From Siphonodentalium dalli (taxonomy: Eukaryota; Mollusca; Scaphopoda; Gadilida; Siphonodentaliidae): DNA of 64,000 bases. Position numbers and translations under genes: made by a program. Shown in pieces: positions 1 to 10,985 of this stretch. Position 1 is the stretch's first letter. Each line of letters starts with the position of its first letter. The DNA is taken from assembly GCA_032622095.1 (NCBI GenBank), contig CP136061.1, forward strand, positions 125,812,754 through 125,876,753. Reading direction: 5' to 3'. Under the pieces are notes generated by a model. That model had not been told where the DNA came from. It saw nothing but the letters and a program-made list of their open reading frames with translations, and did not search any database.

Positions 1-1
1 G

Positions 2-715
2 AAGACACAAAGATTTTACCAACTAGCAGGGCAGATACTCCAAGAAGTCACAAACAACCCGTACCTTGGTGTCCAATTCTCCATTGATGACATGCAGTGG
101 CAGCACCACATCGAGTCCACCATGAAGAAGGCAAACTCCACCCTCGGCTTCCTTCGGCGAAATCTCAGGTACTGCCAAATGGATCTTAGAAAAACGGCAT
201 ACATAGCATTAGTCCGCCCTCAGCTAGAGTATGCAGCAACAATCTGGGATCCACACTATGAAAAGGACAAGACAAAATTGGAGAAGGTGCAACGCAACGC
301 AGCAAGATTTATAAAACAGGATTACCGAACGAGAGAGAAAGGCTGTGTAACATCAATGCTCAGTGAACTTCAACTACCATCCCTAGAAGCAAGAAGAAAG
401 GAACAGAGACTGACACTATTTTACAAATTGGTTAATGGATCAGCCCCGGGTATCAACTCCGAACACTACCTAAGAAACTACCGCCCAGAGAGGAAAAAGA
501 AACCCACAAAATTCAAGGACTTTGTTAGTGACAACATCGTGGAGAAACTAACCACAAATAACGAAAGTGCCTACGAACCAATTCATACAAACACAGACCA
601 ATACAGATATTCCTTCTTCCCGAGGACTGTACTTGACTGGAACATACTGGACAACAGCACAGTCAATGCCACCGACCTAGAAACATTCAAGGCGGCTCTG
701 GGAGAACAAATATAG
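2..715 (+). pseudogene. LINE reverse transcriptase, C-terminal part (CR1/Jockey-like), 5' end outside window
   Basis: An open frame runs from the window edge to a TAG at 713-715. It shows the end of a non-LTR retrotransposon reverse transcriptase: the NPYLGVQFSIDDMQW block, then RPQLEYAATIWDP and LEKVQRNAARFI, then the late FFPRTVLDWN block near the stop. In the family this region lies downstream of the catalytic palm (thumb and C-terminal domain). The catalytic YADD box is not in the window. About 238 codons are open without a stop, so this copy is rather young, or is the intact 3' part of an element continuing upstream. The clade (CR1, Jockey or a relative) is inferred from motif style only. 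A methionine at 92 is simply internal. Confidence 0.85.
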
Positions 716-860
716 CGCTCCTCACACCGTCCTGTAAAAGCCAGCTTTGGTCACTAGGACGTAACAACTACAGATACAGAGTCCGGTTGACTCTGAATCC
801 AGTAAATTGGCCAGCTTTCCATACTTGTCTATATATTATTATTATTGAAGTAATGGTGTG
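716..860 (+). repeat. 3' UTR and ATT-repeat tail of the LINE
   Basis: Between the stop codon and about 850 lies a short non-coding stretch that ends in a small run of tattattattatt. This is the usual shape of a LINE 3' UTR closed by a microsatellite-like tail. The exact end cannot be fixed without a second copy. Confidence 0.5.
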
Positions 861-1042
861 CGTGTATTTATCATTGGATTTTAATAATAATTTCCAACAA
901 CTGTGGTTAATTGTTATTGTTATTCAAATTTCAATCATTGATTCATGATTGAATCAATAAATGACAATCATCACAATCACAATGTCAATGGCCACAACTG
1001 GCACAAGGACAAGTAACATACAAATACACTAGCCTATGCCAA
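861..1042. other. AT-rich spacer
   Basis: Short A/T-rich spacer with partly palindromic ttgattcatgattgaatcaa near 933-958. I see no gene here. Confidence 0.4.
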
Positions 1043-1219
1043 GTACTGCCAAATGGATCTTAGAAAAATGGCATACATAGCATTAGTCCGCCCTCAGCTA
1101 GAGTATGCAGCAACAATCTGGGATCCAGATTTATAAATCTTGCTGCGTTGCGTTGCACCTTCTCCAATTTTGTCTTGTCCTTTTCATAGTGTGGATCCCA
1201 GATTGTTGCTGCATACTCT
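1043..1219. repeat. Rearranged LINE fragment: direct copy joined to inverted copy
   Basis: 1043-1127 repeats 169-253 of the first LINE almost exactly in the same direction. 1131-1219 repeats about 223-313 of the same LINE in the opposite direction. The join lies within a few bases of 1128. As a result 1099-1127 and 1193-1219 are inverted copies of each other. This pattern fits twin-priming inversion or template switching during reverse transcription. The ORF that starts at 1140 is an artefact of the inverted part. Confidence 0.75.
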
Positions 1220-1225
1220 AACATA

Positions 1226-1712
1226 CAAACTTGTACACAAACCTATGAGTCCATTGGTTAGATCAGCATTAGATTATGGAGCGGAGGTATGGGACCCGTA
1301 CAAGAAGGAAGATATCAAGACACTAGAGAAGGTTCAAAGAAGGGCTGCAAGGTTTATCACCGGAAAGTATACAGACAGAAAAGAGGGTGCAGTGACAGAG
1401 ATGTTGGACAATGAAAACATGGTACCACTCCAAACAAGAAGAAGCGGGCTCAGGATGAAACTCTTTAGCAGGGTAGCACAGGGGCTGGTGCCAGCTATAA
1501 ACTCAAATGACATACTAAAACCAAAAAAAGAGGGTAGAAAAACTAAGGCGAAAAACATCATCGAAAAACAAGAGTGTATTAACTCAAATTCATTAGAGCA
1601 AATCAGAGCTGTAACACCACAGTACGAAAATTCATTCTTTGTTCGTACAATTCTCGAATGGAATAGCCTGGATGTGAGCGTATGTGAAGAAACAACAGAC
1701 AAAACAGCTTAA
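1226..1712 (+). pseudogene. Second LINE reverse transcriptase C-terminus (different subfamily)
   Basis: The frame contains LVRSALDYGAEVWDPY, then LEKVQRRAARFITGKYTD and a late FFVRTILEWNSLD block before a TAA at 1710-1712. These are the same blocks as in the LINE at the window start, but the sequence is clearly a different subfamily. Homology begins only after the inverted fragment, so the copy is 5' truncated. Codons upstream of about 1226 in this frame come from the rearranged fragment. Confidence 0.8.
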
Positions 1713-1776
1713 GTCCTCCCAACGGCGCACCTACAGTCGCAAGGCTGCTGCGCTGAGATACCTACAGATAACGGAA

Positions 1777-2012
1777 CGTCGAAATACCAAGCAGTACCAA
1801 GCAGAAGAAAACTAAGGCGGAAAATGACACTTAAAGCATGTTTTGTGGTGTATAATGGAGAAATAAACCATAATAATGCAACATGACGTGGTTTTATTGA
1901 CTTTTGATGACACAGCGAGCGTAAAACTAGAAAACAGTGCGGCGATCGCGAAAAACTTCAGCTTGGTATTTCGTCATTTACAGGTACTGCTTGGGTGATA
2001 GGTGATAATTAA
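1777..2012 (-). mobile_element. Small non-autonomous element (MITE A), copy 1
   Basis: The segment starts with cgtcgaaataccaagcag and ends with cttggtatttcgtcatttac and a tract ending ggtgataatta, giving imperfect inverted ends (cgaaataccaagc / gcttggtatttcg). The same sequence lies in reverse orientation at about 9432-9620 and again in part at 10829-10985. No ORF of note. The superfamily is not recognisable from the ends. Confidence 0.7.
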
Positions 2013-2269
2013 TTTTCGGGAACATATGGCACTGCGCGGTAGAGCCTTTGTTGTTGATTAATTATCGATGTGCGATCGCGGCTTACCGAAAATATTTCAG
2101 GGATGTTTTGACAGTGATATTCAAGCAAGGTTTCATAGAAACCAAAATGGTTGAATAAACAATATATAAGTGATGATTAAATGAGTTGATGGTGTCATAT
2201 CCATGCCTATATAGAGGTCTCATATTTTCTAATTCGCCATTCTGATCATTGATCTGAGTAAATAACAAC

Positions 2270-3172
2270 ATGCCTTCAAAGTCAATACTTTATCCATGTG
2301 GTGTATGTGCCGAGGAATGTCATGAGATTCGCAGCATCGGCTGCGATCTTTGTGATCGTTGGTTCCATTTGGACTGTGAACAGCTGATAAGTGATTTAAA
2401 TTTTTTCACCAAATCCTCTCTGAGTTACTTTTGCTCATTGTGTCTGTACAGGTCAGGTTCTCTTGATTGGGATGCGGCACATTTAAGACTAATGGCAGCG
2501 GCGAACAATGGTACGGTCCTTAATGACGCAAAAAGGGAACAAATCTTTTTGCGTCTTGAGAAACCGAATGCCAATCTACCGTCCGTCCAGCAGTACCATC
2601 CAATGATGCCATATTCAATCGATTCACAAGCAAGTGCACTCCTTGGTAGTCAGTGGAAAGATTCGGTCCCTATCGAAGTTCGAACTAATGGCAATTGCTT
2701 GTTCAATTTTGTGTCTCTTTGTCTTTTTGGTGATCAGGATCATGCAACTGAGTTACGAGTTTGAACCTGTGTTGAGTTGTCGAACAATCGCTCATTCTAC
2801 CAAGAGGCGCACAAACATACAAATATTCACCTCGTAAGTCCGTCTCTCAATGATGATATCTGGTCGTGCGCCCAGGCTGGTGGAGGTTATAAAGCATTCT
2901 CCTCCGCCTGGACCATGCATGGTGTCTCAACGGTGATCAACCGACCATTGAAGTCTGTATATCCCACCAGGAATGGACCTGGGGATCATTGCATCGGTAT
3001 TCTAAACACGATGTTTAATCCCCGGGGTCGTTCCAAGCGTGTGGACCCAATCTCTGTTCTTTGGGCCGGCAGTGGAGCATCCAAAGCTCATTGGATTCCA
3101 AATCACTTTGTTCCTCTTTTACCAAATCTGGCGCTTCCATCGCTCGTTGAAGTCCGAAAGTCGAAAAGATGA
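2270..3172 (+). pseudogene. PHD finger plus OTU-like domain, N-terminal part of a MULE-type transposase gene; one in-frame stop
   Basis: From ATG 2270 the frame gives a PHD-type zinc finger at about residues 9-61 (CGVC, CDLC, WFHLDC, FCSLC). An OTU-like cysteine protease region follows: NGNCLFNFVSLCLFGDQ holds the candidate catalytic Cys, and the late WIPNHFVPL holds the candidate His. The family usually has Asp where this copy reads Asn just before GNC. A TGA at 2762-2764 interrupts the frame, yet the same frame then runs on to 3172, so a single nonsense change separates the halves (CpG decay of an Arg codon is a plausible cause). Near 3150 the best frame shifts into one ending at 3230. PHD, OTU and the MULE region at 4712-5990 lie in order, so I read all three as one transposon-borne gene. 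Confidence 0.72.
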
Positions 3173-3231
3173 GTGTTCGGTTTTGTCAGAGAGTGAAAGT
3201 AGTTTCAATGTTCCAAGTGTTAGTTATTAGA

Positions 3232-4571
3232 GCTGAAACGGTTGACCCATTCTTCTAACCGGTTAACCATCGGGGTTAACCAGATTTCAAACGGTTAACC
3301 GCTAAATATCTAGCGGACTTCTCTCACACTAATTATGTCGACATTATGCCATGCTCCAGGGACAAACCTAGGTGAGAAGTAGTAGCTGAAATAAAGACCT
3401 TATTCACGGCATTTAACGATATTCAAAAACACGCATTCCTTGTTCTTTTGCTGGCTCTCGTGATGGGGGAATCAGCAAGTGAAATTTGTGAATGGCAGGA
3501 GAGATCGCTTATTTGCCGTGATCAGCATATGTTTGGGCATTTGTAAAACGAGTAAAATAGTATGGGTATTGGTAAAACGAGTAACAAAACTATATATTAA
3601 AGATCTGTAATATATCATTATCATCATTGGTACCGGTATATCCTCCAATGCATTATATATAAAGACAAGAAAGTAATAACTAGAGAACAAAAAGGAAGGT
3701 CAGTTAGGTCAGACTCGCAGTCCTATTCAGTATTCGAGCTATTTGTCGGTATCATGATAGCGGACACAAGTGTTGGGAGGTTATATAATTTACGTTTCGG
3801 TTTCGGTTTTAGTATGCAATCACTTAACATATAGCAATTACTGCCAAATTGAGTGTTAATTAGTCCCACAGGCACAACCAGTTACAGAGTAGCATGGGGC
3901 ATCAATTTCCTTGATAAAAGGGAAGATTATTGAAGAAGTTTTGGGTTGCTTCAACTACGATGTCTGTTTGAGTCACTCAATTGAATTGATCATATTAAAT
4001 CACAACACGGAGGAAGAACGGGAAGAGTGAAGACATTGTGCAGCTGATCCCAATCTTCAAACTTTGTCGACTTACATAGTTTTTATAAACCCCACTGTAA
4101 AACAGTTTTATATATAGTATGTCGTGGTGTGGTTCCAATTTGAATCCATGTTGCTTCGTGCAGTATTAACTATTAAGTTACGAAAGCACGCATTGGCACA
4201 CGTCACTTTTACGTTGTGACTTCCTTGTGTGCATTCAGAATTGATACACAGTGACTGCACACGTGCTTTTGTCGGAAGAAAACTTCAAAGGGTCGGAATT
4301 GATTGAAGGTCGCCGACACTTCCAGGTAGTTCGAGAATTGCTACTAAGTATATCTGATACTACCGCGTGTACCAATTAATGCTTGCATTGCACTCTACTA
4401 TCGGTGACACGGGATTTAGTATTAGTTTTGCATCATTTAACCTAATATTTTGAGGATTATTCACGTTCACATTCAACTGACAACGGGATGCGGTTACGTC
4501 CGGTTAATTTTTTTCTAACCGGTTACGTCGCTAACCGAATGCTAACCGGTTAACCGTCTAACCGTTTCAGC
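3232..4571. mobile_element. 1.34-kb element with inverted GCTGAAACGGTT ends inserted in the PHD/OTU/MULE gene
   Basis: The left end reads gctgaaacggtt and the right end is its inverse, aaccgtttcagc. Both subterminal zones carry repeats of the palindrome-like ctaaccggttaacc (about 3255-3300 and 4500-4560). The segment separates two coding halves that otherwise form one gene. Nothing coding is visible inside. I found no clear target duplication, so the exact ends may be off by a few bases. Confidence 0.65.
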
Positions 4572-4575
4572 ATCT

Positions 4576-5990
4576 GTTGTTGCCGGAGTTAGTCCCTCTC
4601 ATTCGATAGTGTCTTCTCCTACAAAAGTGTCTCAATCTCCAAAAGTGTCTGTTCCTCCGAAAGTGTCTCTATCTCCGAAAGTGTCTGCTCCTTCCAAAGT
4701 GTCTGCAACTCCGAAAGTGGTGCCTTTATCGCTTCAACTGATGTTATATATGGTCTCATTAGTTCCGAAGCTGATCCTGAATACAAGTTTATTCCTTCTG
4801 GTGTGAAAGAAAATGTATATTTCGTAGTAAATGATCAGGAAAATGTTAGGCATCGTCAAACTGGCAAATATAATGTTCATCCAGATGATTGTGGAACTTG
4901 GGATTCAAAATCATTTTCGACCAAGAAACATCATTTTCTAAAGAAGGACTGTCTTGTTTGGTTGGATAAAAAAGGAGATTTGTTTGGCAAAGTTTCTAAA
5001 AAAGTGTTCAAACCTCTCGAGCCTCAGCCGCAGCCAGATGATGTTGTAACACTAACTCGAAAATGGTGTTCTTTACAAAGGAATAAAATGTACAGAAAAC
5101 GAGTGACGTGGATAGACGCCACCCCGGGCAAGTGTGTCGTGGAATACATTGGTGCGTGTCCCGATGAGACATCCCACGGCAATGCAAAGATAACGACGGC
5201 TCCTTATAGACGCTTGACGAACGAACAGACTGACATAATTGACGATGGCTTGCGACATGGACTCAAACCCAGACACATAAAGCGACAACTGGCAAAGGAG
5301 TGTCCCGATGACAATATCGACGTAAAAAAAGTTCGTGATCGTGCCTTCATCCAAAGAAAAGCTAATAGACCCGAAGATGAGTATAGACGTATCACAGCAG
5401 ACGACATAATTGCTATGTTGAATAAGGCTGTCGACAGCCCATTTATAAAGGAGGTTATATCAACCGATCCAAAAAAACCTCCTAGTATAATTTGTCATAC
5501 CAATGAACAGTTAATCCTTCTCAAATCGGCCATAGAAAATGGTCAAATTGTCGGAATTGACAGAACTTTTAATCTCGGTGCCTGTTTCTTAACAACAATT
5601 TGTTTCAAAAATCCCAATTTGGTGAAAAATGGCACTCAAAATCCTCCAATTTTATTAGGACCTGTTTTTATGCATTGGGATGGCACCACACAAACATACC
5701 ATCGTTTTTTATCTTTTCTCAACAGCAAACTGACAGACGTACCGACGAACAAAATTGTATTTGGAACGGACGATGAGACTGCTCTGGTTAACGCAATCAA
5801 GGCATGTTTCCCAACAGCGGGTCACACGTTGTGCACTTTGCATTTAAAGAAAAACGCCAGACATAATTTAGGAAAGACAGAAAATGACAAGACGGTTAAC
5901 AAAATTATCCATAAAATTTTTGGCACAGACAAAGGACTGTTGACGATAGATGACAGAGAGACTTATGACGAAATAGAGACAGCGACTGGA
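4576..5990 (+). pseudogene. MULE-type transposase, central part, C-terminally truncated
   Basis: 4600-4705 encodes a Ser/Val/Lys/Pro repeat (SPKVS-like units), a likely linker. After a frameshift near 4705 a long open frame continues. It has an N-terminal region with DDCGTWDSK and KHHFLKKDCLVW, then the MULE transposase core: GIDRTFNLG (first catalytic Asp), FGTDDETALVNAI (second Asp) and HTLCTLHLKKNARHNL. The third catalytic acidic residue should lie further on. Homology stops at about 5990, where AT-rich unrelated sequence takes over, although the frame stays open to 6347. The element is therefore inactive: one stop, at least two frameshifts, one insertion and loss of the C-terminus. MULE identity rests on these motifs and their order. 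Confidence 0.75.
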
Positions 5991-6228
5991 GTAATTAAAT
6001 CTAACTCAATTTCAATCTGTTTTAATACATTTCTACCAATTTTCCAATTTCAATCAAATTCAACAATTAAACAATTTTACTCAATGGTGCACGTGATGAG
6101 AAACGCTCTTTATTCCTGCTATATCAGACATTTGTTTTCAAATCAAATAAGAAACGCTCTTTGTAAATTTAATCAGTTTTCCAAATCAAATCAAATACAA
6201 AAATGCACCATGCAGCATGGTATATATA
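5991..6228. other. AT-rich sequence with two CGCTCTTT motifs
   Basis: Low-complexity A/T-rich sequence (aatttcaatc-like words) follows the end of the transposase homology. It holds two acgctcttt motifs at about 6103 and 6152, a word that recurs across the window. Confidence 0.4.
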
Positions 6229-6545
6229 CAAACGTTAGGCACGCATCAGAGCCATTTCCACCCACTGACTTCAAGGAGAACAAGCTCTGCCGAAATCCGT
6301 TCCGCCGAGGGCAGAGTTTGCCTACCTATAATGTCGGGTATTCTTGAATGTCAGTGGGTGGAATTGGCTCTGGTGCGCGTCTAAATTTTGTGTGTGGTAA
6401 TCACAAGATGTGCTTCATATTTTGTGCTTTTATATTGTGCTTCATATTTTGTGCTTCACATTTTTATGTTTTACGCTACGTGTGTTTATACAACTGACTC
6501 ATACATTGTATATATAGTATATTGTATAGTACATTGAACATAACT
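6201..6545 (+). mobile_element. MITE B, copy 1, with TGTGCTTCATATTT minisatellite tail
   Basis: 6229-6394 has inverted ends: caaacgttaggcacgcatc on the left, and a region on the right that is its imperfect inverse and contains ggctctggtgcg. The middle includes inverted ccacccactgac / gtcagtgggtgg. A short tandem stretch of tgtgcttcatatttt units and a tatagtatattgta tract follow. The whole block recurs at 7966-8400. Confidence 0.7.
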
Positions 6546-6554
6546 GATAAGTTA

Positions 6555-7962
6555 AATACTCTCGGGCTCCAAATAAACGTGCAGACCCAAATAATAGTGC
6601 AGGGGGGAACTTTCATTGAAAATTAATAAACGTGCAGACCCAAATAATATTGCAGGGGGGAATTTCCAGCAAATGTTTATAAAATTAACAGTGAGGACGT
6701 GAAATTTTTATATTTTATACATAACTCGGTAAGCCATGTTTAAATTCTCGCGGGGAAACAACAACAATTTTTACAGAAATTCCCTAAAGACAGTGCGTAA
6801 TGAGGCCCCGATGTTTTATTCTACATCCATTTTTAATTATAGACTAAGCTTCCCAACTATAAAGTAACATTTTATTACACTTTCAATGATCCAAATATTT
6901 TATAAATTAACCTCTAATAAAATTGTTGGATTATGGCAGTATTGAGTGTTTTATTGAGATAATTAAAACAAAAATATCTGGTTCTAAATGGAGCCCCACA
7001 CTGACACAGTAAAAAATGTGTATTCTGGTAGGCACGTGGTGCGTCCCCCCCTAATAATGAGATAATCCTGATGAAAACGTGCGCAAACGTCATGGATACA
7101 CGGCTTAATCGGAATCCGATGGGTCCACTTTTAAAGGCATGCGGGGAGGGGAAATGTGTATTCTGGAAGAACATGGATGATGGTGCGTCCCCCTGATAAT
7201 GAGATAATCCTAACAATCACGTGCGCGAAAGTAATGGATACTCGGCTTACTACTCTTGAGTGCCTAATAAACATACATGTACGATTATTAAAATCGAGGT
7301 AAAATTCCCACCTGTACGATCGTTATTTGGTTCTGTACGTTTATTAAATTAACCAAAAGAAATAATTCACCAATCTTAAATTGTGTTATTCATAGATAAA
7401 TGAACTCTGATTGTTGACAGTGATCAGCACACTGTAGATTCACAGACCTGGCTATCCATCAAAACTATTTCTGTCACATGGCATCAGTAAACCAGTCAGA
7501 TGGTGCGTTTTGTTGGGATGTATGGTACTAATATTTCCAGTCTGTACGTTTATTCCGCCCTGTACATGTACTATTATTCAGTTACGCGACATTTTCCAAC
7601 CTGTACTATTATTCCACCCTGTACTTTTATTAGGCACTCAAGAGTAGTCGAATGCAGCCACTTTCAAATGAATGCGGGGAGGTAAACACTGCTATTTTCA
7701 TTTTTGGGAATTCCTCTCAAGCGAGTAACGTATTTACTATAATAACTGTCAAACTGTTTCCCTAAATTTGAAGTGAAAAGATGTTTTACGGTGGTAAAAC
7801 TTTCACTTGGTTGATGAATTTGACGGTTCACTTTTGGTACAAATTATTTTACTGAAAAATAAATAAACGTGCAGACCCAAATAAGCAGCGTACAGGGGGG
7901 AATTTTCCGCCTGAAATAATAAATGTGCATGCACGTTTATTTGGAGCCCGAGAGTACTGGCT
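6555..7962. mobile_element. 1.4-kb inverted-repeat element with AATAAACGTGCA motifs, holding a nested 0.4-kb element
   Basis: The left end, tactctcgggctccaaataa, recurs inverted at 7937-7962. Units of the form aataaacgtgcagaccc / aataatagtgcaggggg occur twice near each end. An inner element at about 7250-7650 has related inverted ends (ctcttgagtgcctaataaac on the left, inverse on the right) and its own set of aataNNNgtaca motifs. The block sits between two direct copies of MITE B. No gene is visible. Confidence 0.65.
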
Positions 7963-7965
7963 TCC

Positions 7966-8400
7966 ACCATGCAGCATGATATATATACAAACGTTAGGCA
8001 CGCATCAGAGCCATTTCCATCCAATGACTTCAAGGAGAACACGCTCTGCTCAAATCCGTTCTGCCGAGGGTAGAGTTTGCCTACCTCTATAATGTCGGGT
8101 ATTCTTGAATGTCAGTGGGTGGAATTGGCTGATGCGTGCCTAAATTTTGTGGTAATCACAAGATGTGCTTCATGTCTTGTGCTTCATATTTTGTGCTTTT
8201 ATATTGTGCTTTATATTTTGTGCTTCACATTTTTATGTTTATGCTACAGCCTACATGTGTTTTATACCACTGACTCATGCATTGTATATAAGTGTATATA
8301 GTATATTGTATAGTACATTTTTATGTTTTACGCTACATGTGTTTTATACCAATGACTCATGCATTGTATAATTATATATAGTATATTGTATAGTATATTG
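7966..8400 (+). mobile_element. MITE B, copy 2
   Basis: This is a direct repeat of 6201-6545: the same inverted ends (7990-8157) followed by a longer tgtgcttcatattt tract and tatagtatattgta repeats. Small ORFs here are translations of the tract. Confidence 0.7.
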
Positions 8401-9430
8401 CATAGTACATTGAATATATACTATGGCTGGCATCATTTCCACCAGAATTCCACCACCACCAAGAGATGTTATGTCGCCAACTTAAACACGACGTAGAATC
8501 GCCAGATAACAAACATATGAAGATATCGCCTGATTGGATGTTGGTCAGACACATACATGTCCTGATGTCACGACGAAGAACCTAATAACGGTCTGTCGGT
8601 GTATAAACATGCGTGACGAAAACGAATATCAGTGTCGTCCCACAGCTATCAGAAATTGCTGAAGCATGTTAATCATTATCTCTATGAACCAGGACATGTT
8701 GACATGATGTCATGAATAACCACTGTAAATCCAAAAAACAGGCATGGTGAACGTGTACATTTTATACGAGATGGTGATTGGTGAAAACAAAAGAGCTAGT
8801 CGGTGGTCATGAATTATAGAGAAGAGTGCAGTAACACAGATCTATGTTTTGCATATATATAATTTTACAATGTTTACTTATGATTGCAATAAACTATTTG
8901 AAAATTATTTGTCTTGTGGTTTAATAGTATTGTACTCCCCGAACCATTTCCGCATGAGAACATGCTGTATTTTAACTCAACAACCGATTTACTACTTCTT
9001 AGAAGTCCGGGGCGTGCTGAGATGTACGCACTTGTCCAGTATGATCCATCTAAACTACCATACTGTACGAATGGACTTGTAATAATAATGGGGAAGGGGG
9101 GGGCGCTAATATTTTAGTGAGAATGCAGACGAAGATGGCCAACAAAACAGGTTTTTCTCGTGAATAAAGCCTGCCAAATTCCATCTGCCATGGCAGATAT
9201 TAATTATCACCTATCAGCGCCTAAACTAATCCATGAGACAGAAGTTTGTGTTCGCGTTATACAAAACATCTAACAAAACACTCAGTATTGAACCAAACTC
9301 CACCAAACTTCGTATAGTAATAGTTTGAACGTGAATACATATACCAGATACAGGATGAGGGGAGTTTAAACAAGTCGATACTACTGGACGTGATAGAAAT
9401 TATTAGTCTTTTCGCGAACCAAGCAATTCA
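8401..9430. other. Unassigned 1-kb stretch; one weak exon-like segment at 8928-9079
   Basis: Most of this stretch has no recognisable content. On the plus strand 8928-9079 has codon-like sequence (PEPFPHENMLYF, LLLLRSPGRAEMYALVQYD) preceded by tttaatag, which could be a splice acceptor, and followed by a possible gtaata donor. I recognise no family. It could be an exon of a host or transposon gene, or chance. Confidence 0.25.
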
Positions 9431-9431
9431 A

Positions 9432-9623
9432 TTATCACCTATCGGTGATAAACCAAGCAGTACCTGTAAACGACGAAATACCAAGCTGAAGTTTTTCGCG
9501 ATCGCCGCACTGTTTTCTAGTTTTACGCTCGCTGTGTCATCAAAAGTCAAATAAAACCACGTCATGTTGTATTATTATGGTTTATTTCTTCATTATACAC
9601 CACAAAACATGCTTTAACTTAGT
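9432..9623 (+). mobile_element. MITE A, copy 2 (left part, interrupted)
   Basis: This matches 1777-2012 in the opposite orientation, from the cacctatcggtgataa zone to acaccacaaaacatgcttt. It breaks at the 9628-10824 element. The remainder of the MITE appears after that element, starting at 10829. Confidence 0.7.
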
Positions 9624-9627
9624 TTAA

Positions 9628-10824
9628 CAGGTCTGGCAAATGTGAGAATACAGCTACAATAGCTGTATTCAGCTAACCTAGCTGTATTCAGCTATAAATT
9701 ATACTCTCAAAGCGGCTGTTTTTCGATAATAAACTAGAAGCGCTAATTTGCGCACCAAAATTAGGCTACCATATTCACCGGTCACCCTCAACCAAATCAA
9801 AATCGTCGCTTGTGTTCTGACAAAGTGTTGCCTTTTGTCGACACAGCAATTCTGATTTTGTGTGAAAACTTACTACGGTGGTCGATGTCAGTAAATATTC
9901 TGGGGACTATTTTCTGCAAATGCATTCATTAACTAACTTATAAAATAAAGATCAAATTCATCCCAAACACTCGTTTACTTCTTCCCGATGCTAAACCGGT
10001 AGGGGGGCGTTAGAATGGTGTACCTATATCGAGCATTTAGAATTACATACCACTAGCGGTTTGTGAGCGATACTGGTAACTATTCATAACGGTATATATA
10101 CAGATATTGTGCGGCATATTGCAAATGTATGGCACAACATAGGGACAACTGAAATGAAAATGCGACTTATATAATTTCTGAAGTATTTCAAACATGAAGT
10201 CCTGGTCGTTAGCGAGTCAGAACTATTCAATCTGTTTTGGCGGGAAAATATATAATGTGTGAAAACTTACTAAACATAACATTGGTATTTGTATTTTCGC
10301 GATTCGACATACATGTATGCGTTTCCGTATTTTTGGAGAGAATCAGCTCAAGCAGTGAGTGGAACTCGCTCGGTTAAACTCTGGCTAGAAATGTTCCCCT
10401 TTTTACCTGTTTTAACGCACCAACCAAACTGAGTTTTACCAGCATCGACATATTGATACTTCCGGGAATGATTAAGATGTTCCATCTTCGGTGATAAATA
10501 TTGTATTTTTCAAGGTATTCCGCATTGCATACTTTTAAGAGAGTTATTAACCGTTATGACCGACATCGACTGCCATAGTAAGTTTTCACACATAATCACC
10601 ATCGTCGTGCCGACAAAAGGCAACACTTTGTCAGAACACAAGCGACGATTTTGATTTGGTTGAGGGTGACCGGAGAATAGGGTAGCCTAATTTTGATGCG
10701 CAAATTAGCGCTTCTAGTTTATTATCGAAAAACAGCCGCTTTGAGAGTATAATATATCGGTGAATACAGCTAGGTTAGCTGAATACAGCTATTGTAGCTG
10801 TATTCTCACATTTGCCAGACCTGT
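9628..10824. mobile_element. 1.2-kb element with ~260-bp terminal inverted repeats, TTAA-flanked
   Basis: The left ~260 bases (from caggtctggcaaatgtgaga) are matched inverted at about 10565-10824 (ending tttgccagacctgt). TTAA sits at both borders (9624-9627, 10825-10828), which suggests a TTAA-targeting superfamily (piggyBac or Kolobok), although one base at the tip is ambiguous. The tips contain repeats of agctgtattcagct. There is no ORF, so the element is non-autonomous. It lies inside MITE A. Confidence 0.75.
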
Positions 10825-10828
10825 TTAA

Positions 10829-10985
10829 GTGTCATTTCCCGCCTTAGTTTTCTTCTGCTTGGTACTGCTTGATATTATGGTTTATTTCTTCATTATACAC
10901 CACAAAACATGCTTTAAGTGTCATTTTCCGCCTTAGTTTTCTTCTGCTTGGTTCTGCTTGGTTCTGCTTGGTATTTCGACGCACC
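10829..10985 (+). mobile_element. MITE A, copy 2 (right part, partly duplicated)
   Basis: The sequence aagtgtcatttcccgcc..ttcttctgcttgg is followed by a second copy of the acaccacaaaacatgc tract and again the ctgcttgg end. The MITE right end is thus present twice in tandem, ending in cttggtatttcgacg. Confidence 0.6.

Noticed and set aside
1140-1225. Start codon at 1140 as the true start of the second LINE frame
   Set aside because: The first ~28 codons come from an inverted fragment of another LINE; homology starts near 1226.
5991-6347. C-terminal continuation of the MULE transposase frame
   Set aside because: The frame stays open, but the sequence is AT-rich low complexity followed by MITE B, with no transposase similarity.
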